Origin: Burkholderiales bacterium
Lineage (GTDB): Bacteria; Pseudomonadota; Gammaproteobacteria; Burkholderiales; Nitrosomonadaceae
Reading direction: 5' to 3'
DNA: 64,000 nucleotides
Assembly: GCA_024235735.1 (NCBI GenBank)
Contig: JACKLU010000001.1
Location: 186,001-250,000, forward strand
Shown: piece by piece, positions 44,718 through 53,416 of the stretch
Layout of the letters: every line of letters begins with the position of its first letter
Position numbering within the stretch: the stretch's first letter is position 1
Notes under the pieces: model-generated
Database searches by the model: none
What the model saw: the letters and a program-made list of their open reading frames with translations, nothing else
Told to the model about the DNA's origin: nothing
Translations under genes and position numbers: made by a program

Positions 44718-44764
44718 AACCACATCACTTTTGTCATCCTTTATTACTGACATTCTGAAATAAT

Positions 44765-46369
44765 GTGATTGCCGGCTGGCGGTTAATTCCCTACATTACG
44801 GCAATGCTGGTTCTAATACCGGTCGGTGTTGTCATTTCATCGTTGTTTGTATCAGCCGGAGATGTATGGCAACACCTGGTCGAAAACACCCTGCCACTGC
44901 TGCTGACCAATACGTTCTGGCTTACGCTGGGCGTCCTGCTTGGAACGGGATTTCTGGGCGTCAGTCTGGCGTGGCTGGTCGCAATCTATGAATTTCCAGG
45001 GCGCAGGTTCTTTACCTGGGCTTTATTGCTGCCACTGGCCATTCCCGCCTATGTCACCGCATTCGTCGCATTGGGACTATTTGATTTTACCGGCCCCGTT
45101 CAAACAACATTGCGTGATTGGACGAACTCCGATCTGCACTGGTTTCCAGAAATTCGCAGCCGCACGGGCGTCATTATTGTCATGACGCTGGCATTCTATC
45201 CTTATGTTTATCTGCTCGCACGGAATGCCTTCGAAAGCCAGGGCAAGCGTTCCCTTGAAGTTGCGCAGTCGCTGGGCTTCACTCGACGCACCGGCTTTTA
45301 TAAAGTTGCATTACCAATGGCGCGGCCTTGGGTTGCGGGCGGCTTGCTGCTGGTATTGATGGAAACACTGGCTGATTTCGGTACGGTGGCGGTATTTAAT
45401 TACGATACTTTTACAACCGCGATTTACAAAGCATGGTTCAGCTTGTTTTCTCTCCCGGCTGCTTCACAATTGGCTTCCATGCTCATTATCATCGTTTTCA
45501 TCATCGTCGTGCTCGAACAACACTTCCGTGCACGCATGCGCTATGCCGAATCCAGAAAGAGTCCACGCGCCAGTCGCATTCAATTAACAGGTCAACAGAA
45601 ATGGTTTGTGATGACCTTTATCGCCACGGTATGGTTTTGTGCATTTTTGCTGCCACTGTTACAGCTGTTGTACTGGAGCGTGCAATCCATTTTGGTGGGC
45701 TTTGATTTGGAGCGCTACCTGGAATTTCTTGCACATTCGCTATTCCTGTCCTGTCTGGCCGCACTGATCACCTGCACCATTGTCACCATGATTGTCTATG
45801 CCGCACGCCGTTTCCCTGGCAGATCCATGCAATTTGCCGTGCGCACCGCGACTATTGGCTATGCACTGCCAGGCGCCGTACTGGCCATTGGTATTTTCAT
45901 TCCCTTGGCCTGGCTGGAAGGTCGCCTCAGTGAGCTCGCTCTTACGGTATTTCAGATTGAAACAGGTTTGCTGATACAAGGCACGATTGTTGTCATGCTG
46001 GTTGCATACCTGATTCGTTTTATGGCGGTAAGCCATTATGCAATCCATGGTGCAATGCAGCGCATCACACCCAGTATCGAAGAAGCCGCAATGGGCATGG
46101 GATTGCACGGCTGGGCCTTGCTCAGCAGAATTCACTTTCCGATTCTGAAGTCCGGTATCTTTACTGGCGCAACGCTGGTATTCGTTGATGTCATGAAAGA
46201 AATGCCGATTACATTAATGACTCGTCCTTTCGGCTGGGATACTCTGGCGGTACGTGTTTATGAAATGACCTCTGAAGGTGCATGGGAACAGGCGGCTGTA
46301 CCTGCCGCAACACTGGTATTGGCTGGACTCTTGCCTATTTTGTTTTTCATGCGCCAGACTGAAAACTGA
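44765..46369 (+). CDS. fbpB: Ferric-iron ABC transporter permease, FbpB type
   Basis: A 534-residue double-size permease with two sets of about six membrane helices. Both EAA-type cytoplasmic loops are visible (ARNAFESQGKRSLEVAQSLGF near 150 in fragments, and IEEAAMGMGLHGWALLSRIHFP near 440). The start is GTG 44765, 47 bp after fbpA; no nearby in-frame ATG fits. No fbpC ATPase follows: the next item is a MITE and then a gene on the other strand. The ATPase must be encoded elsewhere or has been lost. Confidence 0.9.
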   Translation: MIAGWRLIPYITAMLVLIPVGVVISSLFVSAGDVWQHLVENTLPLLLTNTFWLTLGVLLGTGFLGVSLAWLVAIYEFPGRRFFTWALLLPLAIPAYVTAFVALGLFDFTGPVQTTLRDWTNSDLHWFPEIRSRTGVIIVMTLAFYPYVYLLARNAFESQGKRSLEVAQSLGFTRRTGFYKVALPMARPWVAGGLLLVLMETLADFGTVAVFNYDTFTTAIYKAWFSLFSLPAASQLASMLIIIVFIIVVLEQHFRARMRYAESRKSPRASRIQLTGQQKWFVMTFIATVWFCAFLLPLLQLLYWSVQSILVGFDLERYLEFLAHSLFLSCLAALITCTIVTMIVYAARRFPGRSMQFAVRTATIGYALPGAVLAIGIFIPLAWLEGRLSELALTVFQIETGLLIQGTIVVMLVAYLIRFMAVSHYAIHGAMQRITPSIEEAAMGMGLHGWALLSRIHFPILKSGIFTGATLVFVDVMKEMPITLMTRPFGWDTLAVRVYEMTSEGAWEQAAVPAATLVLAGLLPILFFMRQTEN

Positions 46370-46405
46370 ACAGTCATCCACAATAAAATCAGACACATAT
46401 TATTA

Positions 46406-46547
46406 GAGACCTTTGCACGACTACTACGCGGCACGATAATTGCGTTAAAAATTTGCGAAAAATGCTCATTTACCCCGTTGTAAACTCCGCTTTTTCGCAA
46501 ATTTTTGCCTTATTCTCGTACCGCTCATGACGCCGTGCAAAGGTTTC
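46406..46547 (+). mobile_element. 142-bp MITE-like element, copy 2
   Basis: Second copy of the element at 27430-27570, same orientation, ten differences including one extra T. Ends: GAGACCTTTGCACG and CGTGCAAAGGTTTC, so the right tip carries one substitution relative to a perfect inverted repeat. TTA flanks both sides; on the right this TTA (46548-46550) is the complement of the stop codon of the chemoreceptor gene. It separates fbpB from the convergent receptor gene and could act as a bidirectional hairpin. Confidence 0.88.
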
Positions 46548-48278
46548 TTAAAATTCATTCCAGGTTTCGTTACTATTCGCTACTTTTTTACCTGCGATCC
46601 TGCTGTGATTCTGCTTTGAAGCCATTGCGCCATGCTTGCGATCATTCGACCTTTCTCCGTTAAACCGCAACACATTAGCCCTGTCAGATACAACCGAATG
46701 GCCAACTTTAAAAATTGATATCGCGCCAGTCAATTCTTTCGCCTGTTGCTCAAGGGATTCCGCAGCTGCCGCAGCCTCTTCCACCAAGGCGGCATTTTGT
46801 TGCGTAACTTCATCCATTTGCGTAACAGCCTGATTGACTTGATCTATACCGGAGCTCTGCTCCTGGGACGCTGCGGTGATCTCCGTCATAATATCTGCCA
46901 CGTGTTTAATTGAAATCACAATTTCCTGCATGGTTTTACCCGCATCGTTAACCTGTAGCGTACCATTCTCAACCCGTTTCACAGAATCATCAATCAGTGA
47001 CTTGATCTCTTTCGCGGCTGCCGCGCTTCTCTGCGCGAGATTACGAACTTCAGTGGCAACAACGGCAAACCCCCTGCCTTGTTCGCCTGCACGAGCAGCC
47101 TCCACAGCGGCATTTAACGCCAGGATATTCGTCTGAAAGGCAATGCCATCAATCACATTGATGATGTTTGCTATATTCCTGGAACTGTCGCTGATTGAAG
47201 TCATTGTCGTGACAACATTGGCCATTAACTGGCCACCCTGAGAAGCCAGATGACTTGCATCCGTTGCCAGCTGGTCAGCCTGTTTCGCGTTCTCGGAGTT
47301 TTGTTTTACCGTTGAAGCCAGTTCTTCCATACTCGCAGCAGTTTCTTCCAGTGAAGAAGCCTGCTCTTCGGTACGCTGTGACAAATCCATATTGCCACTG
47401 GCGATTTCCCCGGCAGCCTGACGCACCATGCCAGCATTATTATGAATATCAAGCACTGTCGCTTTTAAATTGAGATTCATCTGAGATAATGATTTGAACA
47501 ACAAACCAAATTCATCGTGATAACCTGTACAGACGCTGGCACAGAGATTACCCGCCGCAAGCGTGTTGGCAACATCGATAGCTTCATTTAATGGCTTAAG
47601 TACGCTACGTACCAGACAAAAACCCATTGCACCCATCGCCAACACACCGATGATGGCGGCAGATAGGACAAACTGACTTAGCCAGGGCGACGCTAACGTT
47701 TGATTAATTCCCCACCAACCCGCGCCTGCGGCACAAACCAATAACAGTGTTGGTAACGACAGGAGCAATGCCGCCCGCTTGGCAAAAGTCATTTTAAAAA
47801 ATGCGGTTACTTTTCCTGCAAAATCGGTGCGGACAATGCCGCCATTTTCAATCTTGAGATTCTTAGATTTACCATCGCGTATCTGTTGATAAATGGGCTC
47901 AACTTTTTCAACCAGCTGGCGTGAGGGTTTTGTACGCACCGACAAATACCCTGTTATTTTTCCGTTTTCAATTAAAGGCGTTGCGTTTGCCAGCACCCAA
48001 TAGTAATCACCATTTTTACGGCGGTTTTTAACAAAACCGGTCCAGGGTTTCCCGCTTTGCAGGATTTTCCAGAAATCAGCGAAAGCCTCTGGCGGCATAT
48101 CCGGATGACGCACGATATTGTGCGCCTTTCCCAGCAGCTCATCCTCAGAATAACCACTAACTTCAATAAACGTAGAATTGACATACGTTATTCGCCCTTT
48201 AGCGTCGGTTGTCGATACTAACAAGGCATTATCATCCAGTGGATATTCGATGTTTGAAACAGGTAAATTTACTCTCAT
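46548..48278 (-). CDS. Aer-like methyl-accepting chemoreceptor with PAS domain
   Basis: A 576-residue chemoreceptor. PAS sensor about 15-125 (Aer-type signature DMPPEAFADFWKILQSGKPW), two membrane segments (about 165-190 and 200-225), HAMP, and the signalling tip AFQTNILALNAAVEAARAGE. Aer-type PAS domains hold FAD and report redox or oxygen. The C-terminus ends TWNEF, which fits the xWxxF pattern of CheR/CheB docking pentapeptides. A MITE abuts the stop codon directly. No FliA-type promoter was found in the 305-bp gap upstream. Confidence 0.92.
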   Translation of the reverse strand: MRVNLPVSNIEYPLDDNALLVSTTDAKGRITYVNSTFIEVSGYSEDELLGKAHNIVRHPDMPPEAFADFWKILQSGKPWTGFVKNRRKNGDYYWVLANATPLIENGKITGYLSVRTKPSRQLVEKVEPIYQQIRDGKSKNLKIENGGIVRTDFAGKVTAFFKMTFAKRAALLLSLPTLLLVCAAGAGWWGINQTLASPWLSQFVLSAAIIGVLAMGAMGFCLVRSVLKPLNEAIDVANTLAAGNLCASVCTGYHDEFGLLFKSLSQMNLNLKATVLDIHNNAGMVRQAAGEIASGNMDLSQRTEEQASSLEETAASMEELASTVKQNSENAKQADQLATDASHLASQGGQLMANVVTTMTSISDSSRNIANIINVIDGIAFQTNILALNAAVEAARAGEQGRGFAVVATEVRNLAQRSAAAAKEIKSLIDDSVKRVENGTLQVNDAGKTMQEIVISIKHVADIMTEITAASQEQSSGIDQVNQAVTQMDEVTQQNAALVEEAAAAAESLEQQAKELTGAISIFKVGHSVVSDRANVLRFNGERSNDRKHGAMASKQNHSRIAGKKVANSNETWNEF

Positions 48279-48583
48279 GATTTATAGTTCCATGATTTAT
48301 CAATTTTGATTTAACAGACTGGCGCGGTCATCACAACAACCCTACCTTTAACGACAATCGCCAGTTAAAATTTTGTAGGAATAATCTGAATTTAAGCCTC
48401 TGTTCAGTAAGGGCTTTTATTGAACGGAACACTTTTATGCGGACCATGTACAGTTTGAAACTTCAAAGGCATTTGTTAAAAACCCTTTTTGCAATTACTA
48501 TTACATAACGTTCCCCATTTGGCATATACCGAAAGTCGTATACGCTGATTTCATTCGATGTCTAAATTATATGGAGATGACCT
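48279..48583. other. Divergent intergenic region, chemoreceptor and GMC fusion gene
   Basis: About 305 bp with no gene. It must hold two promoters. An imperfect pair TTTAAC/GTTAAA (around 48340-48362) and a GGAGATG ribosome site just before the GMC start are the only features I can point to; no convincing -35/-10 pair was found. Confidence 0.4.
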
Positions 48584-51500
48584 ATGAAACGCCTTTCCTC
48601 ACCTCACTCCCGGTTAAAAGAACGTTACGATGCCATTGTGATTGGCTCAGGTTATGGCGGTGGTATTGCCGCATCCCGATTGGCAAGAATGAAACGCAGC
48701 GATGGCAGCAGGCTTGACATATGTTTGCTGGAGCGCGGACGGGAAATACAAACCGGCGAGTACCCGGATACACTGTTCGAAGCCGGAAAGGAATTTCAAA
48801 TCAATTTCCATGACAAGCATGTCGGTGAGTGGACCGGATTGTTCAACCTGTACGCCAGTAAGGATATGAATATCATCGTCGGTTGCGGTCTGGGCGGTAC
48901 TTCACTGATCAATGCCAATGTAGCACTGAAGGCGGATAACCGTGTTTTTGACGATCCTCGCTGGCCCGATGAAATCCGTCAGGACAAGGACAGACTGAAT
49001 GCCTGCTATGACCGTGCGCTGAGAATGCTCGGCGCCACGCCATTTCCAGATGGCCAGAATGGCATACCGGTTCTGCCTAAGGTCGAGGCGCAGAAAAATT
49101 CCGCCAAAGCAGTTAACCGTCCACTGGTCTTCCCGCCGATCAATGTCACCTTTGCAGACCGCATCAATGAAGCCGGCGTGCATCAGCCAGCTTGTACCTA
49201 TTGCGGTGATTGCGTGTCGGGATGTAATTACGGCGCAAAAAACACCACGCTGATGAATTACCTGCCGGATGCTTGGAACAATGGTGTGGAAATCTATACC
49301 CAGATCGCGGTGCGCTGGCTGGAGAAAGAGGGTGACGATTGGCTGGTGCACTGTCAGATCATGGATGTCGGACGTGAGGCCTTTGACGCACCTGATCTTG
49401 TACTGCGCTGCAAGCAGGTTTTCCTTGGCGCCGGCACGCTCGGCACAACTGAAATTCTGCTACGTTCAAAAGAAAGAGGGCTGTCCCTGTCGAGTCAGGT
49501 TGGCGAACATTTTTCCTCCAACGGCGATGTGCTGGGATTCGGGTTTAATAACGACAAGCCTATTAATGCCATCGGCTTCGGCAATCAACCGGTCGGAAAA
49601 ATCAATCCGGTCGGCCCCTGCATTACGACCATGATCGATGACCGGGACACCGAAAATTTTGAACAAGGTTTGATTCTGGAGGAAGGTAGCCTGCCAGGTG
49701 CGCTGGGCAGCATACTGCCCGGATTGATGTCAACAGCCGCCGAGCTGATCGGCACTGACACCGATAGCGGATTGAAAGACAAGGTCAGCGAACATGCGCG
49801 CGTTGCAGAAAGTCTGTTGCGTGGCCCCTATCACGGCGCTGTGCATAACACGCAAGTGTACTTGATCATGAGTCATGACGACTCAGATGGTCGTCTGGCA
49901 TTGCGTAACAATACGATTCATGTCGACTGGCCGCATGTCGGCGATAAGCCAGTATTCAAGCGCGACAATGCATTCATGAAACACGTTACTGCTGCCAATG
50001 GCGGCACCTATATTCCCAATCCAACCTGGACAGAAGCACTGGACAATAGTCTGATTACAGTGCACCCGCTCGGTGGCTGCGGCATGGGTAAGGATGCCGA
50101 GAGTGGCGCAGTGGATCACCGCGGCAGAGTATTCAGCGGCGCAACCGGTAGCACAGTGCATGACGGACTATATGCTGTCGACGGCAGTATCGTGCCGCGT
50201 TCTGTCGGTGTCAATCCGCTACTGACCATTTCCGCACTGGCCGAGCGCAGTATGGAATTGATGGCCGAAGCGGAAGGATACAGCTATGATTTCACCAGTC
50301 TGTCGCAACCGCGCACAGCGGAACCCGCTACAGTAGGCGTACGCTTTACCGAAACCATGCGCGGCTGGTGGTCGGAAGCCGGTGATTTTGAAACCGCCAT
50401 GCGCGCCGGCAAGGAATCCGGAAATACCCTTGATTTTACGCTGACTGTGAGTGTTTATGACCTCAACGCTCTGATTGAAAAGAATGGCGATTATAGCGGC
50501 GGCATGATCGGTACAGTCAACGCACCGGGTCTTTCCGCCTCACCGCTGACCGCAACGAATGGCGTGTTTAATCTGTTCGCCCGCGACCCGTCACGGATTG
50601 GCCAGGAATATATGAAATACCGCTTTCAGATAAATTCGGAAGAAGGCAAGACATGGTGTTTCGATGGCTTCAAAATTATTCATGATGACTACGGCATCGA
50701 TGTTTGGTCCGATACCACTACCATGTATGCCACTTTATACGAAGGTCCGGACACGACCGGACCGGTCAAAGGGCGCGGTATCCTGTACATTCAACCGCAT
50801 GATTTGATTCGTCAATTGACTACCATTGCCGCGACTGGCGCACAGACGAACATGGAGCGTCTGCAAGCCATTACACGCTTTGGTATTTATTTCGCCGGGG
50901 ATCTTTACCATATTTATGGCGGTATATTCGTTCCGCCTCAATACCTGGATGCTGACGCCCCACCACGTAAGAAACGTACTCTGCGTGCCAACGTACCGGA
51001 AGTGCATCATTTCAAAGCAATTGATGGTGTGCCGTTGCGTTTGACGCGCTATCAAGGCGGCAAAAAAGGTCCTTTGCTGATGGCGCATGGCGCGGGGGTT
51101 TCCAGCAAAATTTTTACCACTGATACCATTGATACCAATCTACTGGAATACCTTTATGCCAATGGCTATGATTGCTGGCTGCTTGATATGCGCATCAGCA
51201 TTGATTTGCCTAGTGCGAATCAGGCCTGGACACTGGATGACATTGCCCGTTACGACTATCCGGCTGCTATCAGTACTATCATGAATGTCACCGGCAGTCG
51301 TGATGTACAGGCGTTTGTACACTGCGCCGGTTCAACAACTTTCTTCATGGCGATGATGAGTGGTCTCCAGCATGTACGCGCCATCGTCTCGTCACAAATC
51401 GGTCCATATCAAACCGTTTCTGCTACCGCGCGCGTCAAAGCCGGACTGCATCTGCCGTCCCTGCTTGACGCTATTGGCATCGACGCGTTAACAGCCTATA

Positions 51501-52006
51501 CCGATGACAGAGGTAACTGGCTCAACCAGTTATACGACAAAGCACTCAACTTGCAGCATTTTGAGCTGGAGGAGCAATGCTCCAGCGCCGTATGTCACCG
51601 CATTAGCTTCATGTATTCCCTGCTGTACGAACATGATCAGCTGAACCGCCTGACGCATGATAATCTGCATGAATTATTCGGTATCTGCCATATGGATATC
51701 TTCAAGCATCTGGCGCTGTGCGCACGGGAAGGTAAAATCGTCAATGCTGAGGGTAAGGACATTTATCTGCCGCACTGGGAGCGGCTTAATTTGCCGATTA
51801 CCTTTATTCACGGCGCTGAAAACGTGAGTTACCTGCCTGAAACCACTGAACGCAGCTTTAAAAAACTGGTTGAAGTCAATGGCCCGGAAAAGTATGCCCG
51901 CCACGTCATTCCAAATTATGGTCATATTGACTGTATTTTTGGTCAAAATGCAGTACAGGACGTCTATCCGCATATTTTGTCGGCGCTGGACAAAACCAGC
52001 ATCTGA
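48584..52006 (+). CDS. GMC oxidoreductase with four-cysteine motif fused to an alpha/beta hydrolase
   Basis: A 1140-residue fusion. Residues about 15-560: GMC flavoprotein, cholesterol-oxidase-like, with FAD motif IVIGSGYGGGIAASRLAR, NIIVGCGLGGTSLINANV and the C-terminal VHPLGGCGMG plus VNPLLTISALAERS. Inside it, C204-x2-C207-x2-C210-x3-C214 (CTYCGDCVSGC) looks like a [3Fe-4S]/[4Fe-4S] site, suggesting electron transfer to a carrier and not to oxygen. About 585-790: linking domain of unknown fold. About 800-1135: alpha/beta hydrolase with LMAHGAGVSS, HCAGSTTFF in place of GxSxG, and NYGHID. No signal peptide. The substrate is unknown; a sterol, lipid or long-chain alcohol/ester is plausible. 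Confidence 0.85.
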   Translation: MKRLSSPHSRLKERYDAIVIGSGYGGGIAASRLARMKRSDGSRLDICLLERGREIQTGEYPDTLFEAGKEFQINFHDKHVGEWTGLFNLYASKDMNIIVGCGLGGTSLINANVALKADNRVFDDPRWPDEIRQDKDRLNACYDRALRMLGATPFPDGQNGIPVLPKVEAQKNSAKAVNRPLVFPPINVTFADRINEAGVHQPACTYCGDCVSGCNYGAKNTTLMNYLPDAWNNGVEIYTQIAVRWLEKEGDDWLVHCQIMDVGREAFDAPDLVLRCKQVFLGAGTLGTTEILLRSKERGLSLSSQVGEHFSSNGDVLGFGFNNDKPINAIGFGNQPVGKINPVGPCITTMIDDRDTENFEQGLILEEGSLPGALGSILPGLMSTAAELIGTDTDSGLKDKVSEHARVAESLLRGPYHGAVHNTQVYLIMSHDDSDGRLALRNNTIHVDWPHVGDKPVFKRDNAFMKHVTAANGGTYIPNPTWTEALDNSLITVHPLGGCGMGKDAESGAVDHRGRVFSGATGSTVHDGLYAVDGSIVPRSVGVNPLLTISALAERSMELMAEAEGYSYDFTSLSQPRTAEPATVGVRFTETMRGWWSEAGDFETAMRAGKESGNTLDFTLTVSVYDLNALIEKNGDYSGGMIGTVNAPGLSASPLTATNGVFNLFARDPSRIGQEYMKYRFQINSEEGKTWCFDGFKIIHDDYGIDVWSDTTTMYATLYEGPDTTGPVKGRGILYIQPHDLIRQLTTIAATGAQTNMERLQAITRFGIYFAGDLYHIYGGIFVPPQYLDADAPPRKKRTLRANVPEVHHFKAIDGVPLRLTRYQGGKKGPLLMAHGAGVSSKIFTTDTIDTNLLEYLYANGYDCWLLDMRISIDLPSANQAWTLDDIARYDYPAAISTIMNVTGSRDVQAFVHCAGSTTFFMAMMSGLQHVRAIVSSQIGPYQTVSATARVKAGLHLPSLLDAIGIDALTAYTDDRGNWLNQLYDKALNLQHFELEEQCSSAVCHRISFMYSLLYEHDQLNRLTHDNLHELFGICHMDIFKHLALCAREGKIVNAEGKDIYLPHWERLNLPITFIHGAENVSYLPETTERSFKKLVEVNGPEKYARHVIPNYGHIDCIFGQNAVQDVYPHILSALDKTSI

Positions 52007-52020
52007 AACCACTTCCCATA

Positions 52021-52049
52021 CCGGTGATTCACACCTGGTGAATCACCGG
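52021..52049. terminator. Stem-loop between convergent GMC fusion gene and dnaJ
   Basis: CCGGTGATTCAC (52021-52032) pairs perfectly with GTGAATCACCGG (52038-52049) around a 5-nt loop. It lies 15 bp after the GMC stop codon and 75 bp beyond the dnaJ stop codon. No U-run follows in either direction, so termination would be inefficient or Rho-assisted, but the position between converging genes fits. Confidence 0.55.
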
Positions 52050-52123
52050 ATTATAGGCGCTGTCATTGCTCCGTAACTTAACAAAATGTTGAAACTGGAG
52101 CTATCAAGCGCCTGATAACAGCA

Positions 52124-53248
52124 CTACTTATCCGAAAAAAAATCCTTTACCTTGTCCATCCATGATTTTGCCCGAGGGCTATGACGGGAATTGTCTTTCT
52201 GGCTGATCGACTCCAGCTCTTCAAGCAATTCTTTCTGGCGAGGCGTGAGTTTAACAGGCGTTTCCACGACCACATGACACAGCAGATCACCTTTATTGTG
52301 GCTGCGTACGCCTTTAATGCCTTTCTCGCGCAAACGGAAAATTTTGCCCGTCTGTGTTTCAGCGGGTACCTTGATTTTTGCATGACCTTCAAGCGTCGGT
52401 ATTTCAATTTCCCCGCCTAGTGCAGCAGTTGTAAAACTGATCGGTATCTCACAATGCAGATGGTCTCCATCCCGCTGAAAAACAGAGTGCGACGACAGAT
52501 GGATAACGACATACAGATCTCCGGGTGGTCCACCGTTAGTTCCGGCCTCCCCTTCTCCACTGACGCGAATTCGATCGCCTTCATCAACACCAGCAGGAAT
52601 TTTCACATTCAGGGTTTTATGCTGTTTTACCCGCCCTGCACCATGGCAAGCAGGACATGGATGCGCAATAATCTTGCCACTGCCATAACATTTCGGACAG
52701 GTTTGCTGAATGGAAAAAAATCCCTGTTGCATTCTGACCTGGCCATGACCATTACAGGTTGGGCAGGTTTTCGGGCTGGTGCCTGGTTTACTGCCGTCTC
52801 CATGACACGTATCGCACGCCACCATCGTGGGAATGCGTATTTTCGTTTCGGTGCCATGTGCTGCCTGCTCCAGTGAAATTTCCAGACTGTAGCGCAAGTC
52901 AGCGCCTCTATGCACGTTGGAACGGCCGCCACCACGAGCGCCACCAAAGATATCGCCAAAAATATCACTGAAAGCATCCGCAAATCCCTGGGCGCCGCCA
53001 GCGCCTCCACCTGCAACACTGGCATCCACACCGGCATGACCAAACTGATCGTAGGCAGCGCGTTTGCTGGGATCGGACAATATTTCGTACGCTTCTTTGG
53101 CTTCCTTGAATAATTCCTCGGATTTGACATCACCCGCATTTCTGTCAGGATGATGCTTCATCGCCAGCTTGCGATAAGCTTTCTTGATGGCGCCTTCATC
53201 GGCATCACGATTAACACCGAGCACTTCATAATAATCACGCTTGGCCAT
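52124..53248 (-). CDS. dnaJ: Chaperone protein DnaJ
   Basis: A 374-residue Hsp40. J domain about 1-70 with HPD (KHHPDRN), Gly-rich region about 75-110, zinc-finger domain with four CxxCxGxG repeats (CDTCHGDG, CPTCNGHG, CPKCYGSG and CPACHGAG, about 145-210), then the substrate-binding beta domains. It delivers clients to DnaK and stimulates its ATPase. Last gene of grpE-dnaK-dnaJ, 168 bp after dnaK; that gap carries a long inverted repeat. Confidence 0.98.
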   Translation of the reverse strand: MAKRDYYEVLGVNRDADEGAIKKAYRKLAMKHHPDRNAGDVKSEELFKEAKEAYEILSDPSKRAAYDQFGHAGVDASVAGGGAGGAQGFADAFSDIFGDIFGGARGGGRSNVHRGADLRYSLEISLEQAAHGTETKIRIPTMVACDTCHGDGSKPGTSPKTCPTCNGHGQVRMQQGFFSIQQTCPKCYGSGKIIAHPCPACHGAGRVKQHKTLNVKIPAGVDEGDRIRVSGEGEAGTNGGPPGDLYVVIHLSSHSVFQRDGDHLHCEIPISFTTAALGGEIEIPTLEGHAKIKVPAETQTGKIFRLREKGIKGVRSHNKGDLLCHVVVETPVKLTPRQKELLEELESISQKDNSRHSPRAKSWMDKVKDFFSDK

Positions 53249-53344
53249 GAATCATCCCTGTTGTGGTAAAGTCGACTCTGATGCTTACAATTTTGTAAAG
53301 ATAGTGCAAATACATAGCTTTATTTTTTGTGTTGAATAAATGTC

Positions 53345-53397
53345 AAACGCAGAGTGTGAAAAGGGCCTGCTGCTCCTCTTTTCTCTGCTCTGCGTTT
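53345..53397 (-). promoter_or_regulatory. Inverted repeat in the dnaK-dnaJ gap
   Basis: AAACGCAGAG (53345-53354) and CTCTGCGTTT (53388-53397) are perfect 10-bp inverted copies with a 33-nt loop. It lies 20-70 bp after the dnaK stop codon. No U-run follows on the minus strand. It may shield the dnaK mRNA end or modulate read-through into dnaJ, which would help set the usual excess of DnaK over DnaJ. Confidence 0.5.
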
Positions 53398-53416
53398 TAA
53401 CAAAAACGACTTGTGT

